DNA from: Clostridium beijerinckii
Lineage (GTDB): Bacteria; Bacillota; Clostridia; Clostridiales; Clostridiaceae
DNA: 64,000 nucleotides
Direction of reading: 5' to 3'
Assembly (NCBI RefSeq): GCF_036699995.1
Contig: NZ_CP144906.1
Span: forward strand, 4,785,001-4,849,000
Both the position numbers and the translations under genes were made by a program. Of the stretch, positions 29,321 through 38,016 are shown piece by piece (the first letter of the stretch is position 1; every line of letters starts with the position of its first letter). The notes beneath the pieces were generated by a model that worked only from the letters and a program-made list of their open reading frames with translations, had not been told where the DNA came from and did not search any database.

Positions 29321-30544
29321 TTGGATATAAAATATATAGATGGCGGAGTTACAGCTCCTAATGGTTTCTTAGCTTCTGGGGTACACTGTGGATTAAAGCC
29401 AGGAAGCTTAAAAAAGGATTTAGCTTTGATTTATTCGGAAGTTCCTGCTGCCGCTGCAGGAATGTATACTAAAAATAAAGTTAAAGGTGCTCCTATTTAT
29501 GTTACAAAAGAGCATTTATCAAACAAGAAAGCACAAGCAATAATAATAAATAGCGGTAATGCAAATACTTGTAATGGTGATGATGGTTTAATTAAGGCAA
29601 AGAAAATGACTTCATTGCAAGCTAGTAAACTAAACTTAAAAACAGAAGATGTTTTAGTTGCATCTACAGGAGTAATTGGGGTTCCTTTAAATATAGATGC
29701 TATTAAAGACGGTATTCCAATGCTTACTGAAAAGTTATCAAAGGAAGGTGCTAATGATGCATCTTTAGCTATAATGACAACAGATACTTTTCAAAAGCAA
29801 CTAGCTGTAGAATTTTATATAGGTGATAAGAAAATTACTATGGGGTCGATGGCAAAAGGTTCAGGTATGATTGAACCAAACATGGGAACAATGCTTTCCT
29901 TCATTACAACTGATCTTTCTATTGCTCCAGAATTACTACATGAAGCTCTACAATCGAGTGTTGGAGTAACTTATAACAGAGTCAGCGTTGATGGAGATAC
30001 AAGTACTAATGATATGATATTAATTTTAGCTAATGGCTTAGCTGAAAATCCTACTATAACTGAAAAAGATGAAAGTTACAATACTTTCTTAAATGCCCTT
30101 ACTGAGTTAAATACAATTATGGCTAAAAATATAGCTAAAGACGGTGAAGGTGCTACAAAGTTATTAGAATGTCAAATAATAGGTGCAAAGAATGAAAAAG
30201 ATGCAGTTGTTTTAGGCAAGAGTGTAATAAACTCTAGTTTAGTAAAGACTGCAATGTTTGGTAGCGATGCGAACTGGGGAAGAATTCTTTGTGCACTTGG
30301 ATATGCAAATATTGATTTCGATCCCGAAAAAGTTGATGTTGCCTTTGAAAGTAAGGCTGGCTCAATAAAAGTTTGTGAATCTGGCAGTTCTTTACCCTTC
30401 GATGAAGATATTGCAAAAAAGGTTCTTAGCGAAAATGAAATAGTTATTAAAGTTAACTTATCCTTAGGTAATTATAGTGCTTATGTTTGGGGCTGTGACC
30501 TAAGTTACGAATATGTAAAGATAAATGGTGATTACAGAAGTTAA
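29321..30544 (+). CDS. argJ: Glutamate N-acetyltransferase / amino-acid acetyltransferase
   Basis: ArgJ moves the acetyl group from N-acetylornithine to glutamate, and bifunctional forms also use acetyl-CoA. The start is placed at TTG 29321 (read as Met, then DIKYIDGGVTAPNGF), eight bases after AAGGGGG; a longer frame from 29279 would put the ribosome binding site inside the gene. The 407-residue product has the self-cleavage site KDGEGATKLLE with the nucleophilic Thr, so it is made as a precursor cut into two chains. Its presence without argE or argA nearby means the cyclic acetyl pathway. Confidence 0.95.
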   Translation: MDIKYIDGGVTAPNGFLASGVHCGLKPGSLKKDLALIYSEVPAAAAGMYTKNKVKGAPIYVTKEHLSNKKAQAIIINSGNANTCNGDDGLIKAKKMTSLQASKLNLKTEDVLVASTGVIGVPLNIDAIKDGIPMLTEKLSKEGANDASLAIMTTDTFQKQLAVEFYIGDKKITMGSMAKGSGMIEPNMGTMLSFITTDLSIAPELLHEALQSSVGVTYNRVSVDGDTSTNDMILILANGLAENPTITEKDESYNTFLNALTELNTIMAKNIAKDGEGATKLLECQIIGAKNEKDAVVLGKSVINSSLVKTAMFGSDANWGRILCALGYANIDFDPEKVDVAFESKAGSIKVCESGSSLPFDEDIAKKVLSENEIVIKVNLSLGNYSAYVWGCDLSYEYVKINGDYRS

Positions 30545-30644
30545 TCTTAAATTATAAATAAATATACTTTAAACTTATTCCGATGTACAGTTCTTAATAT
30601 GTTAATTATGAACTGTACATTCTAAATTGACTGGGGGTATTAAC

Positions 30645-31502
30645 TTGTTGAATCATACTGAAAGAGCAGAAGTCTTAGTTCATGCACTACCTTATATACA
30701 GCGTTACCGTGGAAAAATAATAGTGGTAAAATACGGTGGAAATGCAATGATAAGTGATGAACTTAGAGAAACAGTAATAAATGATATTATATTAATGAAA
30801 TGTGTTGGAATCGAACCAATTGTAGTACATGGTGGCGGTCCTGATATTTCAGATTTATTAAATAGATTAAATCACAAAAGTGAATTTATTAACGGCTTAA
30901 GATATACTGATGATATTACCATTGAAGTAGTTCAAATGGTTTTAGGCGGAAAAGTAAATAAAAATCTAGTTTCTTTAATAGAGAAATTTGGAGGAAAGGC
31001 CATTGGCTTATGTGGAATGGATGGCTCTCTTTTAAAAGCTAAAAAAATAGAATCTGATAACGACTTAGGGTATGTAGGTGAGATAACTAAGGTTAATACA
31101 GAAATATTAAAAACTACCATAAGTTCAGGATATATACCTGTTGTTGGTAGCGTAGCTTTAGGAGAAGATGATAATAAGGCATACAATATAAATGCTGATA
31201 CTTGCGCAGCAAAAATTGCATCAGCATTAAAAGCTGAAAGATTAATACTGCTTACTGACGTTCCAGGAGTTATGAAAGATCCAAAAGATATATCTACTCT
31301 AATTAGCACATTAAGATTACATCAAATTCCTAAATTATGCCTTGAAGGGATAATAAAAGGTGGAATGATTCCTAAAATTGATTGTTGCGTTGAAGCAATT
31401 AGAATGGGTGTTGAAAAAGCAACTATCCTTGATGGACGTGTACCTCATTCCATTCTTTTAGAGTTATTCTCTAATGAGGGTATCGGAACAATGATTTATT
31501 AA
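30645..31502 (+). CDS. argB: Acetylglutamate kinase
   Basis: ArgB phosphorylates N-acetylglutamate. Motifs are IVVKYGGNAM, VVHGGGPDI, the LTDVPGVM block and GGMIPKID, all normal for the amino acid kinase family. The start is TTG at 30645 or TTG at 30648, since CTGGGGGT lies 7-10 bases upstream; a longer frame from 30627 includes that site. A perfect inverted repeat, TGTACAGTTC with its complement, lies just upstream at 30584-30620. Confidence 0.95.
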   Translation: MLNHTERAEVLVHALPYIQRYRGKIIVVKYGGNAMISDELRETVINDIILMKCVGIEPIVVHGGGPDISDLLNRLNHKSEFINGLRYTDDITIEVVQMVLGGKVNKNLVSLIEKFGGKAIGLCGMDGSLLKAKKIESDNDLGYVGEITKVNTEILKTTISSGYIPVVGSVALGEDDNKAYNINADTCAAKIASALKAERLILLTDVPGVMKDPKDISTLISTLRLHQIPKLCLEGIIKGGMIPKIDCCVEAIRMGVEKATILDGRVPHSILLELFSNEGIGTMIY

Positions 31503-31616
31503 TCAAAATATTAAAATATTTTAGAAACTTCAAATAAATTTCTCTAATAATAGTTAATGATCTAAAGTTTATACTAGATATTATTAACTATTGAATAATT
31601 TAAAGGGGGCAATTTT

Positions 31617-32798
31617 ATGTCATATGATTTTAACGAAGCAAAAGAACACGTTGTTAATAGCTATGGTCGTTTAGATCTTATACTCACTCACGGCGAAGGT
31701 GTTTATCTTTATGACCAAGATGAAAATAAATATTTAGATTTTACAAGTGGAATTGGTGTCAGCAGCTTAGGATATGGACATGAAAAATGGGTTAAAGCTA
31801 CTAGTAATCAATTAAAAACACTTGCTCATACATCGAACATATTTCATACTGAACCAAGTTTAAAACTTGCTAAAGAATTAACTGAAAAGGCCAACATGAG
31901 TAAAGTCTTTTTTGCTAATTCTGGCGCTGAAGCTAATGAAGGATCTATTAAACTAGCTAGAAAATACAGTTACGACAAATATGGTGCTGGAAGAAGTAAA
32001 ATTCTTACTCTAATTCAATCATTTCACGGTAGAACAATAACAACCCTAAAAGCAACTGGCCAAGAGAAATTTCATAAGTACTTCTACCCTTTTACAGAAG
32101 GTTTTGATTATGTAAAAGCAAATGATATAGAAGACTTTAAAGCTAAGCTTACAGATGATGTTTGTGCCATAATGCTCGAAGCAATACAAGGTGAAGGTGG
32201 TGTTATCCCTCTTGATACAAAATTCGTTCAAGAAGTAGTAAAAGCGTGTAACGAGAAAGATGTTCTTGTAATATTCGACGAAGTTCAATGTGGTATAGGT
32301 AGAACAGGTAAAATGTTTGGGTATAATAATTTCAATGTAGAGGCTGATATAGTCTCTGTAGCAAAAGGTCTTGGTGCAGGACTTCCTATAGGCGGAATAC
32401 TTTGTTCCTCTAAAGTTGCAGATGTATTCAAACCTGGTGATCATGGCTCAACTTTCGGAGCAAATCCTGTTGTATGTTCTGGTGCTTTAGTTGTTCTTGA
32501 AGAGATTTGTAATGAACAATACTTTGAGAAAATATATAAAAGAGGATTATTTGTAAGAGAGCTAATAGATGAAGCTAAAAATCCTCAAATTGTAGATGTA
32601 CGCGGTATGGGATTAATGATCGGAATAAAGGTGAAATGTGATCCTGCTCTAGTCCAAAAAGAAGCTATAAAAAAGGGATTGTTAGTGCTTACAGCCGGTA
32701 AAGATGTTGTTAGGCTTCTCCCACCCCTTACTATAACTGAGAAAGAATTAAAAGCTGGTATAGACATTATTCTTGAAATTTTATCTAGCCTTAATTAA
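31617..32798 (+). CDS. argD: Acetylornithine aminotransferase
   Basis: ArgD converts N-acetylglutamate semialdehyde to N-acetylornithine with glutamate and pyridoxal phosphate. The 393-residue class III aminotransferase has FANSGAEANEGSIKLARKY, FDEVQCGIGRTGKMFGY and the PLP lysine in VAKGLGAGLPIGG. ATG start behind AAAGGGGG. Fourth gene of argCJBDF. Confidence 0.96.
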   Translation: MSYDFNEAKEHVVNSYGRLDLILTHGEGVYLYDQDENKYLDFTSGIGVSSLGYGHEKWVKATSNQLKTLAHTSNIFHTEPSLKLAKELTEKANMSKVFFANSGAEANEGSIKLARKYSYDKYGAGRSKILTLIQSFHGRTITTLKATGQEKFHKYFYPFTEGFDYVKANDIEDFKAKLTDDVCAIMLEAIQGEGGVIPLDTKFVQEVVKACNEKDVLVIFDEVQCGIGRTGKMFGYNNFNVEADIVSVAKGLGAGLPIGGILCSSKVADVFKPGDHGSTFGANPVVCSGALVVLEEICNEQYFEKIYKRGLFVRELIDEAKNPQIVDVRGMGLMIGIKVKCDPALVQKEAIKKGLLVLTAGKDVVRLLPPLTITEKELKAGIDIILEILSSLN

Positions 32799-32895
32799 AT
32801 TTTAATTTGGCATGAATATGATCTTTATCGCATCTTTTGAATCTTCCCCTTAACTGCTCATTTTTCACTTTCTTATTGTTTGGAGGCATATATTT

Positions 32896-33816
32896 ATGAA
32901 AAAAGATTTATTAAAAATGGATGATCTTTCTAAAGAAGAAATTCTGGATATTTTAAATTTAGCAGATCAGTTAAAATACGAACAAAAACATGGCATAGAA
33001 CATCATCACCTTAAAGGTAAAAGTTTAGGTATGATTTTTGAAAAATCATCTACTAGGACCAGAGTTTCCTTTGAAACTGGCATGTATCAATTAGGTGGAA
33101 ATTCACTTTTTTTGACTGATAGAGACATGCAAATTGGTCGTGGTGAGCCAATTGAAGACACTGCTAGAGTCCTTTCTAGATTTATACAAGGCATAATGAT
33201 TAGAACTTTCTCACAAGATGAAGTTGAAAAATTAGCTAAATATGCATCAATTCCGGTTATAAATGGATTAACAGATGAAGAACATCCTTGTCAAGTACTA
33301 GCTGATTTGATGACGATAAGGGAAAATAAAAATATATTAGAAGGTCTAAAAGTTGCTTTTATTGGTGATGGTAACAACATGGCCAATTCTCTAATGATTG
33401 GCTGCCTAAAAGTCGGCATGAATTTTGCAGTTGCATCTCCTGAGAATTATACAGCATCTAAGGAATACCTGAATAGAGCTAAAGAGATCGCAGAAAAAGA
33501 AGGCGTTACTTTTACAATTACTACATCTCCACTTGAAGCTGCTAAAGATGCTGATGTTATAATTACTGATGTGTGGGCTAGTATGGGCAGAGAAGAAGAG
33601 GCTAATGAGAGACTTAAAGCCTTTGAAGGATTCCAAGTTAATAAAGAATTAATGACTATTGCTGATAAAAATGCTATGGTGCTTCATTGTCTTCCTGCTC
33701 ATAGAGGAGAAGAAATTTCAGCTGAAATTTTGGAAGAACATGCTGATTCAATTTTTGATGAATCTGAAAATAGATTACATGCCCAAAAAGCTGTCCTTGT
33801 TAAATTAATGAAATAG
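32896..33816 (+). CDS. argF: Ornithine carbamoyltransferase
   Basis: ArgF makes citrulline from ornithine and carbamoyl phosphate. The 306-residue protein has the carbamoyl phosphate loop EKSSTRTRVSFE, the DEEHPCQVLADL block and HCLPAHRGEEIS with the active-site Cys. It is the last arg gene and hands citrulline to the argGH products encoded upstream. A long hairpin follows. Confidence 0.96.
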   Translation: MKKDLLKMDDLSKEEILDILNLADQLKYEQKHGIEHHHLKGKSLGMIFEKSSTRTRVSFETGMYQLGGNSLFLTDRDMQIGRGEPIEDTARVLSRFIQGIMIRTFSQDEVEKLAKYASIPVINGLTDEEHPCQVLADLMTIRENKNILEGLKVAFIGDGNNMANSLMIGCLKVGMNFAVASPENYTASKEYLNRAKEIAEKEGVTFTITTSPLEAAKDADVIITDVWASMGREEEANERLKAFEGFQVNKELMTIADKNAMVLHCLPAHRGEEISAEILEEHADSIFDESENRLHAQKAVLVKLMK

Positions 33817-33833
33817 TAAAACGCTAGTTAACT

Positions 33834-34015
33834 AAAAAATGATATACTTGTTTACTTCGATTGCTAAAAAAATTGCAAAGAATTTCTATCATTTCAAGGT
33901 AAAAAATTGTTAAAGTTACATGCACTCAACTAGTAACAAATTTTCACCTTGAAATAATGAAACTCAATAATTTTTTTTCTGATGCATTCTGCGCAAACAA
34001 GTATATCATTTTTTT
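33834..34015. terminator. Long imperfect hairpin after argF ending in T runs on both strands
   Basis: The outer arms AAATGATATACTTGTTT (from 33838) and complement end at 34011-34013 in seven T; on the minus strand the element also ends in TTTTTT. An inner pair is ATCATTTCAAGGT with ACCTTGAAATAAT. Total length is about 180 bases. It can end transcription both ways, though it is larger than a usual terminator. The rest of the 341-base spacer is AT-rich. Confidence 0.6.
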
Positions 34016-34157
34016 ATATTCATATATAACTTAAATATTTATTTTATAAATTATTATTAATTTTGTAGTCGTGATGATAAAATATAATTATATGTATAAT
34101 TTATTTTTAATTTAACTAATGATAATTTACTCAACATATATTTTTAGAGGAGATAAT

Positions 34158-35261
34158 ATGGATATTGATTTAAAAGAAAAAGTAAAAAAACTCCCTTCTT
34201 CACCTGGTGTATATCTTATGAAGGATTCACTGAATAACGTTATTTATGTTGGTAAGTCAAAGAACTTAAAAAGTAGAGTTGGATCATATTTTATAAATTC
34301 TAAATCTCATTCTCCTAAAATTCTTAAGTTAGTTCAAAATCTCAAGGATTTTGAGTATAAAATTACTGATACTGAATTTGAGGCTTTTTTGCTTGAATGC
34401 GAATTAATAAAGAAAATTAAGCCTGCTTATAATAGGCTAATGAAAAATCCTAAGTCATATTCTTACATAAAAATAGTTCTTAACGAAAAATATCCAAATA
34501 TTGAAATATCTCATGAATCGAATGAAATGGATGGAAACATTTATTTTGGTCCATATTCAAGAAAAAACATTGTTGAAAAAGGGCTTTATGGTATTAAAGA
34601 ATACTGCAAAATACAATGCAGTAATAATCAGCGAAAAACTTCATCCTGTTTTAATTACTCTATAGGATTATGTATTGGAATGTGTTTAGATAGTACACCA
34701 AGAGAAGAGTATACCAATATATTAAATAAAATAGTAAATCTTCTTAATGGTAATGATAAAAGTATTCTCCAGGAAATGGAACATATAATGAATAGTGCTT
34801 CTGAAAAATTTGATTTTGAAACTGCCGCTAAATATAGAGATTACATAAATTCAGTAAATTATTTGCTAGAGAAAATTAAAATTGTCAAATTTACTAAAAG
34901 AAATAGAAATATTGCTTTGCTTGAATATTTAGATAACGACATAGTTAAATTTTTTCTTATTAGAGGAAATAAGGTACTCTTTAGTGATAAATATACTTTA
35001 AAAAACTTTGATTTAGAAACATTGAAAAGTATTCTTAAAAATAATATTTTATTTTACTTTAACAATAAAGATGTTCCAATCGAAATTGGAAAAGAAGAAA
35101 TCGATGAATCCCAAATAATTTACACATATTTAAAAAGTAACTCTAATAGCTGCAAACATATTATGATTCCAGAAGAATGGTTAAGCGTTCCAAATAATGA
35201 TATGAACATATATAATATCCTTAATAAGCTGTTACCTAGTATAAAAAATGATACCTACTAA
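34158..35261 (+). CDS. UvrC-like protein with GIY-YIG nuclease and UVR domains, no C-terminal nuclease
   Basis: The start is the ATG at 34158 with AGAGGAG upstream; a longer frame begins at 34119. Residues about 8-90 are a UvrC-type GIY-YIG domain (SSPGVYLMKDSLNNVIYVGKSK, FEAFLLECELIKKIKPAYN). Cysteines at about 153-179 are spaced as in UvrC, and about 210-240 is a UVR motif (KFDFETAAKYRDYI) that binds UvrB. At 367 residues it lacks the RNase H-like second nuclease and helix-hairpin-helix domains of the roughly 600-residue UvrC. It may make one incision like Cho or modulate UvrB. It is a separate paralog, not a fresh truncation, since the end is clean. Confidence 0.8.
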   Translation: MDIDLKEKVKKLPSSPGVYLMKDSLNNVIYVGKSKNLKSRVGSYFINSKSHSPKILKLVQNLKDFEYKITDTEFEAFLLECELIKKIKPAYNRLMKNPKSYSYIKIVLNEKYPNIEISHESNEMDGNIYFGPYSRKNIVEKGLYGIKEYCKIQCSNNQRKTSSCFNYSIGLCIGMCLDSTPREEYTNILNKIVNLLNGNDKSILQEMEHIMNSASEKFDFETAAKYRDYINSVNYLLEKIKIVKFTKRNRNIALLEYLDNDIVKFFLIRGNKVLFSDKYTLKNFDLETLKSILKNNILFYFNNKDVPIEIGKEEIDESQIIYTYLKSNSNSCKHIMIPEEWLSVPNNDMNIYNILNKLLPSIKNDTY

Positions 35262-35268
35262 TAAAATT

Positions 35269-35299
35269 GTGCCTACTTGTTCGTAATTGTACAAGTAGG
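35269..35299 (+). terminator. Terminator after the UvrC-like gene
   Basis: CTACTTGT and ACAAGTAG arms form a hairpin about 10 bases after the stop codon. Only an AT-rich tract follows. Confidence 0.6.
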
Positions 35300-35360
35300 T
35301 ATAATTATTATACTAAGTTCATTTAACTAAGTATATAATTTATAAAAGGAGATTTTAACT

Positions 35361-35891
35361 ATGGAATTAATGAAAGCAATCGCAATGCGTAAATCTACTA
35401 GAAGCTATAAATCTGAGCAAATCAGTGATGAATCTTTAAATACTATTATTAATGCTGGCTGTGCAGCACCAGTAGGGATGGGTGCATATAACTCAGTTCA
35501 TCTAACTGTTATTCAAAATTCCGACTTATTAGATAAAATTACAGCAGTTACTGCAAAAGTATTTGGAAATCCAAATATGAAACCATTTTATGGCGCTCCT
35601 ACATTAGTAATTGTTTCCGGAAAACCAAATGAAAAAGCTCCAGCTATCGAAGTCGCTAACGCTGCATGTATAGTTGAAAACATGTCTCTTGCTGCTACTG
35701 ATTTAGGAATCGGTAGTGTCTATTTATTAGGTTTTCTATTTGCTCTTTCTAGTGATAATGATCTTCTAAAAGAATTAAGCTTGCCAGAAGGTTTCGTACC
35801 AGCAGCTGCATTAGCATTAGGTTATCCAACTGAACCTCTAACAAAAGAAAAAGACTTAAAACAAACTATTCAAATAAACACAATAAAATAA
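35361..35891 (+). CDS. Nitroreductase family protein
   Basis: This 176-residue FMN enzyme has the family N-terminus AIAMRKSTRSYKSEQISDESL, the central GAAPV-like CAAPVGMGAYNSVHLT, and DLGIGSVYLLGFLFAL before the C-terminal ALGYPTE. Such enzymes reduce nitro compounds, quinones or flavins with NAD(P)H. It lies 87 bases before an iron-sulfur flavoprotein gene on the same strand. The physiological substrate cannot be told. Confidence 0.9.
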   Translation: MELMKAIAMRKSTRSYKSEQISDESLNTIINAGCAAPVGMGAYNSVHLTVIQNSDLLDKITAVTAKVFGNPNMKPFYGAPTLVIVSGKPNEKAPAIEVANAACIVENMSLAATDLGIGSVYLLGFLFALSSDNDLLKELSLPEGFVPAAALALGYPTEPLTKEKDLKQTIQINTIK

Positions 35892-35978
35892 TAATTCAAA
35901 CATAACATAAACTTCAATCCAATAGTGAATTATTAAAAATTTATATAAATTTGTTCGATTAAATAGTGAGGTGTGAAA

Positions 35979-36605
35979 ATGAAAGTATTACTTATTAATG
36001 GTAGTCCAAAAGCTAAAGGATGTACCTATACCGCTTTATGTGAAGTAGCCAGTGAATTAGAAAAAGAAAATATTGAAACAGAAATCTTTCAAATAGGAAA
36101 TAAACCTATTAGTGGCTGTATTGGTTGTGGTGGCTGCTATAAAAGTGGTGAAGGTAAATGCGTATTTAGTGATGATATCGTAAATATCGCTTTAGAGAAG
36201 GCAAAAGAAGCTGATGGATTTATATTCGGTTCACCTGTCCATTACGCTGCTCCTTCAGGTTCAATTACATCTTTTTTAGACAGATTCTTTTATGCTGGAA
36301 ATTGCTTTGCACATAAACCTGGTGCTGCAGTTGTAAGTTGCCGTAGAGGTGGGGCTGCTTCAGCTTTTGATCAATTAAATAAATATTTTACTATTTCAAA
36401 TATGCCAGTTGTTTCTTCTCAGTATTGGAATATGGTTCATGGCAATACTCCTGAAGAAGTTAAACAAGATTTAGAAGGAATGCAGACAATGAGAATGCTT
36501 GGCAAAAATATGGCATGGCTTTTAAAATCCATAGAGGCTGGTAAAAAAGCAGGTATTTCATTACCTGAAAGTGAACCTAGAGTTGCAACTAATTTTATTA
36601 GATAA
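35979..36605 (+). CDS. Iron-sulfur flavoprotein of the NADPH-dependent FMN reductase family
   Basis: The start is the ATG at 35979, five bases after GAGGTG; a GTG two codons upstream is less likely. The 208-residue flavodoxin-like protein has the FMN loop VLLINGSPKAKGCTYTAL, the compact cysteine motif CIGCGGCYKSGEGKC (CX2CX2CX7C) typical of Isf-type proteins with a [4Fe-4S] cluster, and FGSPVHYAAPSGSI. Role: electron transfer or oxygen/quinone detoxification, probably together with the nitroreductase. Confidence 0.88.
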   Translation: MKVLLINGSPKAKGCTYTALCEVASELEKENIETEIFQIGNKPISGCIGCGGCYKSGEGKCVFSDDIVNIALEKAKEADGFIFGSPVHYAAPSGSITSFLDRFFYAGNCFAHKPGAAVVSCRRGGAASAFDQLNKYFTISNMPVVSSQYWNMVHGNTPEEVKQDLEGMQTMRMLGKNMAWLLKSIEAGKKAGISLPESEPRVATNFIR

Positions 36606-36621
36606 CTCTATTTTAGAAAAA

Positions 36622-36663
36622 GGATTTAATAAAAATTATATTTTCTTAACTTTTATTAAATCC
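36622..36663. terminator. Hairpin terminator between flavoprotein gene and GH1 remnant
   Basis: GGATTTAATAAAA pairs with TTTTATTAAATCC. A run of T follows on the minus strand; on the plus strand the tail is CTCTTAC. It probably serves the converging minus-strand unit and perhaps both. Confidence 0.6.
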
Positions 36664-36824
36664 CTCTTACACTTATCAATTAATTAAATATATATTACAA
36701 TTAAACTTCTATATTCTAGTTTTAACTTATCGCTTGGCTTATTAAAGTTTTAAATGTAAACTTACTATTTCAACATATAATCTCTTAGTATATTATATCT
36801 CTAGTTTCCGCTTTAATCATTATC

Positions 36825-37310
36825 TTATAATTGTTTTCCATTGGTAGAAATTACATTTTTAAACCACTCAAAGCTCTTTTTCTTATACCTTTTTAAATCT
36901 CTCAAATCTGATTCATCACGATTTACAAATATAAATCCATATCTTTTTTTCATCTCACCTTGTGAACTTAAAATGTCAGTACATCCCCAAGTTAGGTATC
37001 CTATAACATCTACTCCTTCTTCCATGGCTAATTTCATTTGCTCTATATGTGCTCTCAAATAATCTATTCTATAATCATCCTCTACTGTTTTATTTTCATT
37101 CAATTCTTCTCTAACGCCAATTCCACATTTTCAGTTACAAAGATAGGCATTTTATATCTTGCATATATCTCTTTTAAAGCTATTCTAAAGCCTATAGGGT
37201 CAATAGCCCATCCCCATTCATTTTTCTTTAATAGTGGGTTGGGTGTCATTCCTTTGATTATACTCTCCTCATCTTCCGGATCATCTTTTACAGTTGAACT
37301 TTGATAATAA
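36825..37310 (-). pseudogene. 3' part of a 6-phospho-beta-glucosidase (GH1), truncated and frameshifted
   Basis: Two overlapping minus-strand frames together encode the C-terminal third of a GH1 enzyme: YYQSSTVKDDPEDEES, NEWGWAIDPIGFRIAL, PIFVTEN, then after a frameshift EELNENKTVEDDYRIDYL, GYLTWGCTDILSS, EMKKRYGFIFVN and the end SFEWFKNVISTNGKQL. The frameshift falls at the nucleophile motif TENG, where two extra bases (or one missing) turn the frame to a stop. The first two thirds of the gene, about 290 residues, are absent. Function is lost. It lies back to back with a truncated GntR regulator. Confidence 0.85.
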
Positions 37311-37339
37311 CAGCATTCTTTTTTTATCATCTCTTTCTG

Positions 37340-37782
37340 ATTATTACAATTCAGATAATATAAGATCAAATGTTAATGAATTTAAACTTATTAGTTCATC
37401 TGATGAACTTGGCAAATTATTGCAGGTAGAAGTAAATTCTCATGTTTGGCTTATAAAAAGAGTTCGTTATATAGATTCCCATCCTATTCATACAGAAGAG
37501 ATTTACATGCCATATTCCTTATTTCCAAACCTTAAAACAGAAGATTGTGAATCCAGTTTACTTTCATATATTGAGTCTCAATACGATTATAAAATTAGTC
37601 ACGGTATTAGGACTGTCAGTTCTGTCAAATTAAATAAATATGAGAGCGATTTATTAGATTTACCCAATAAGTATGTTGTAATGCAGATTGAAAATGTAGG
37701 TTATTTAACTAATAATAGAGTATATGAATATTCTATAAGCAAATCCAGAGAAAGTAAGTTTCAATATTATTGTAGACGATAA
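37340..37782 (+). pseudogene. 3' part of a GntR-family regulator (UTRA domain only)
   Basis: The frame encodes a UTRA ligand-binding domain: NEFKLISSSDELGKLLQVEV, WLIKRVRYIDSHPIHTEEIY, MPYSLFPNL and the end VYEYSISKSRESKFQYYCRR. The N-terminal winged-helix DNA-binding part is missing, and the in-frame ATG at 37294 has no family match before about 37340. Together with the GH1 stump this is what remains of a divergent regulator/enzyme pair for aryl-beta-glucosides. The parts lost are the two 5' ends and whatever lay between. Confidence 0.8.
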
Positions 37783-37828
37783 AACTAATATTATATAAAT
37801 CCGTATTATTAAAAAATTTAGAATAAAA

Positions 37829-37874
37829 ATATCCTTCAAATACTTAATCCCAAAGTTAAGCATTTAAAGGATAT
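37829..37874 (-). terminator. Terminator after the amino acid permease gene
   Basis: ATATCCTT/AAGGATAT and inner ACTTAA/TTAAG(C) arms form a hairpin; TTTTTATTC follows on the minus strand. It lies about 140 bases after the permease stop. Confidence 0.65.
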
Positions 37875-38016
37875 CATTATTTTAGTTATATAATATATAT
37901 GTTCCATAAAATTTAATTCATTAATATTTATTTAAGGCTATTAGATACTATCTCAAATAATTTTGTAAAGAATTGATTATCTTATTTAGAACTTATATAT
38001 ATTTTTTTATTCTGAT

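Noticed and set aside
32046-32444. 132-codon minus-strand frame inside argD
   Set aside because: It lies wholly within a conserved gene, has no ribosome binding site and no recognisable protein pattern.
33834-34015. Third member of the long-hairpin family
   Set aside because: Its size is similar, but it lacks the GCTTGTCAC/GGGAGCA apex and the other shared blocks, so I treat it as a separate hairpin.
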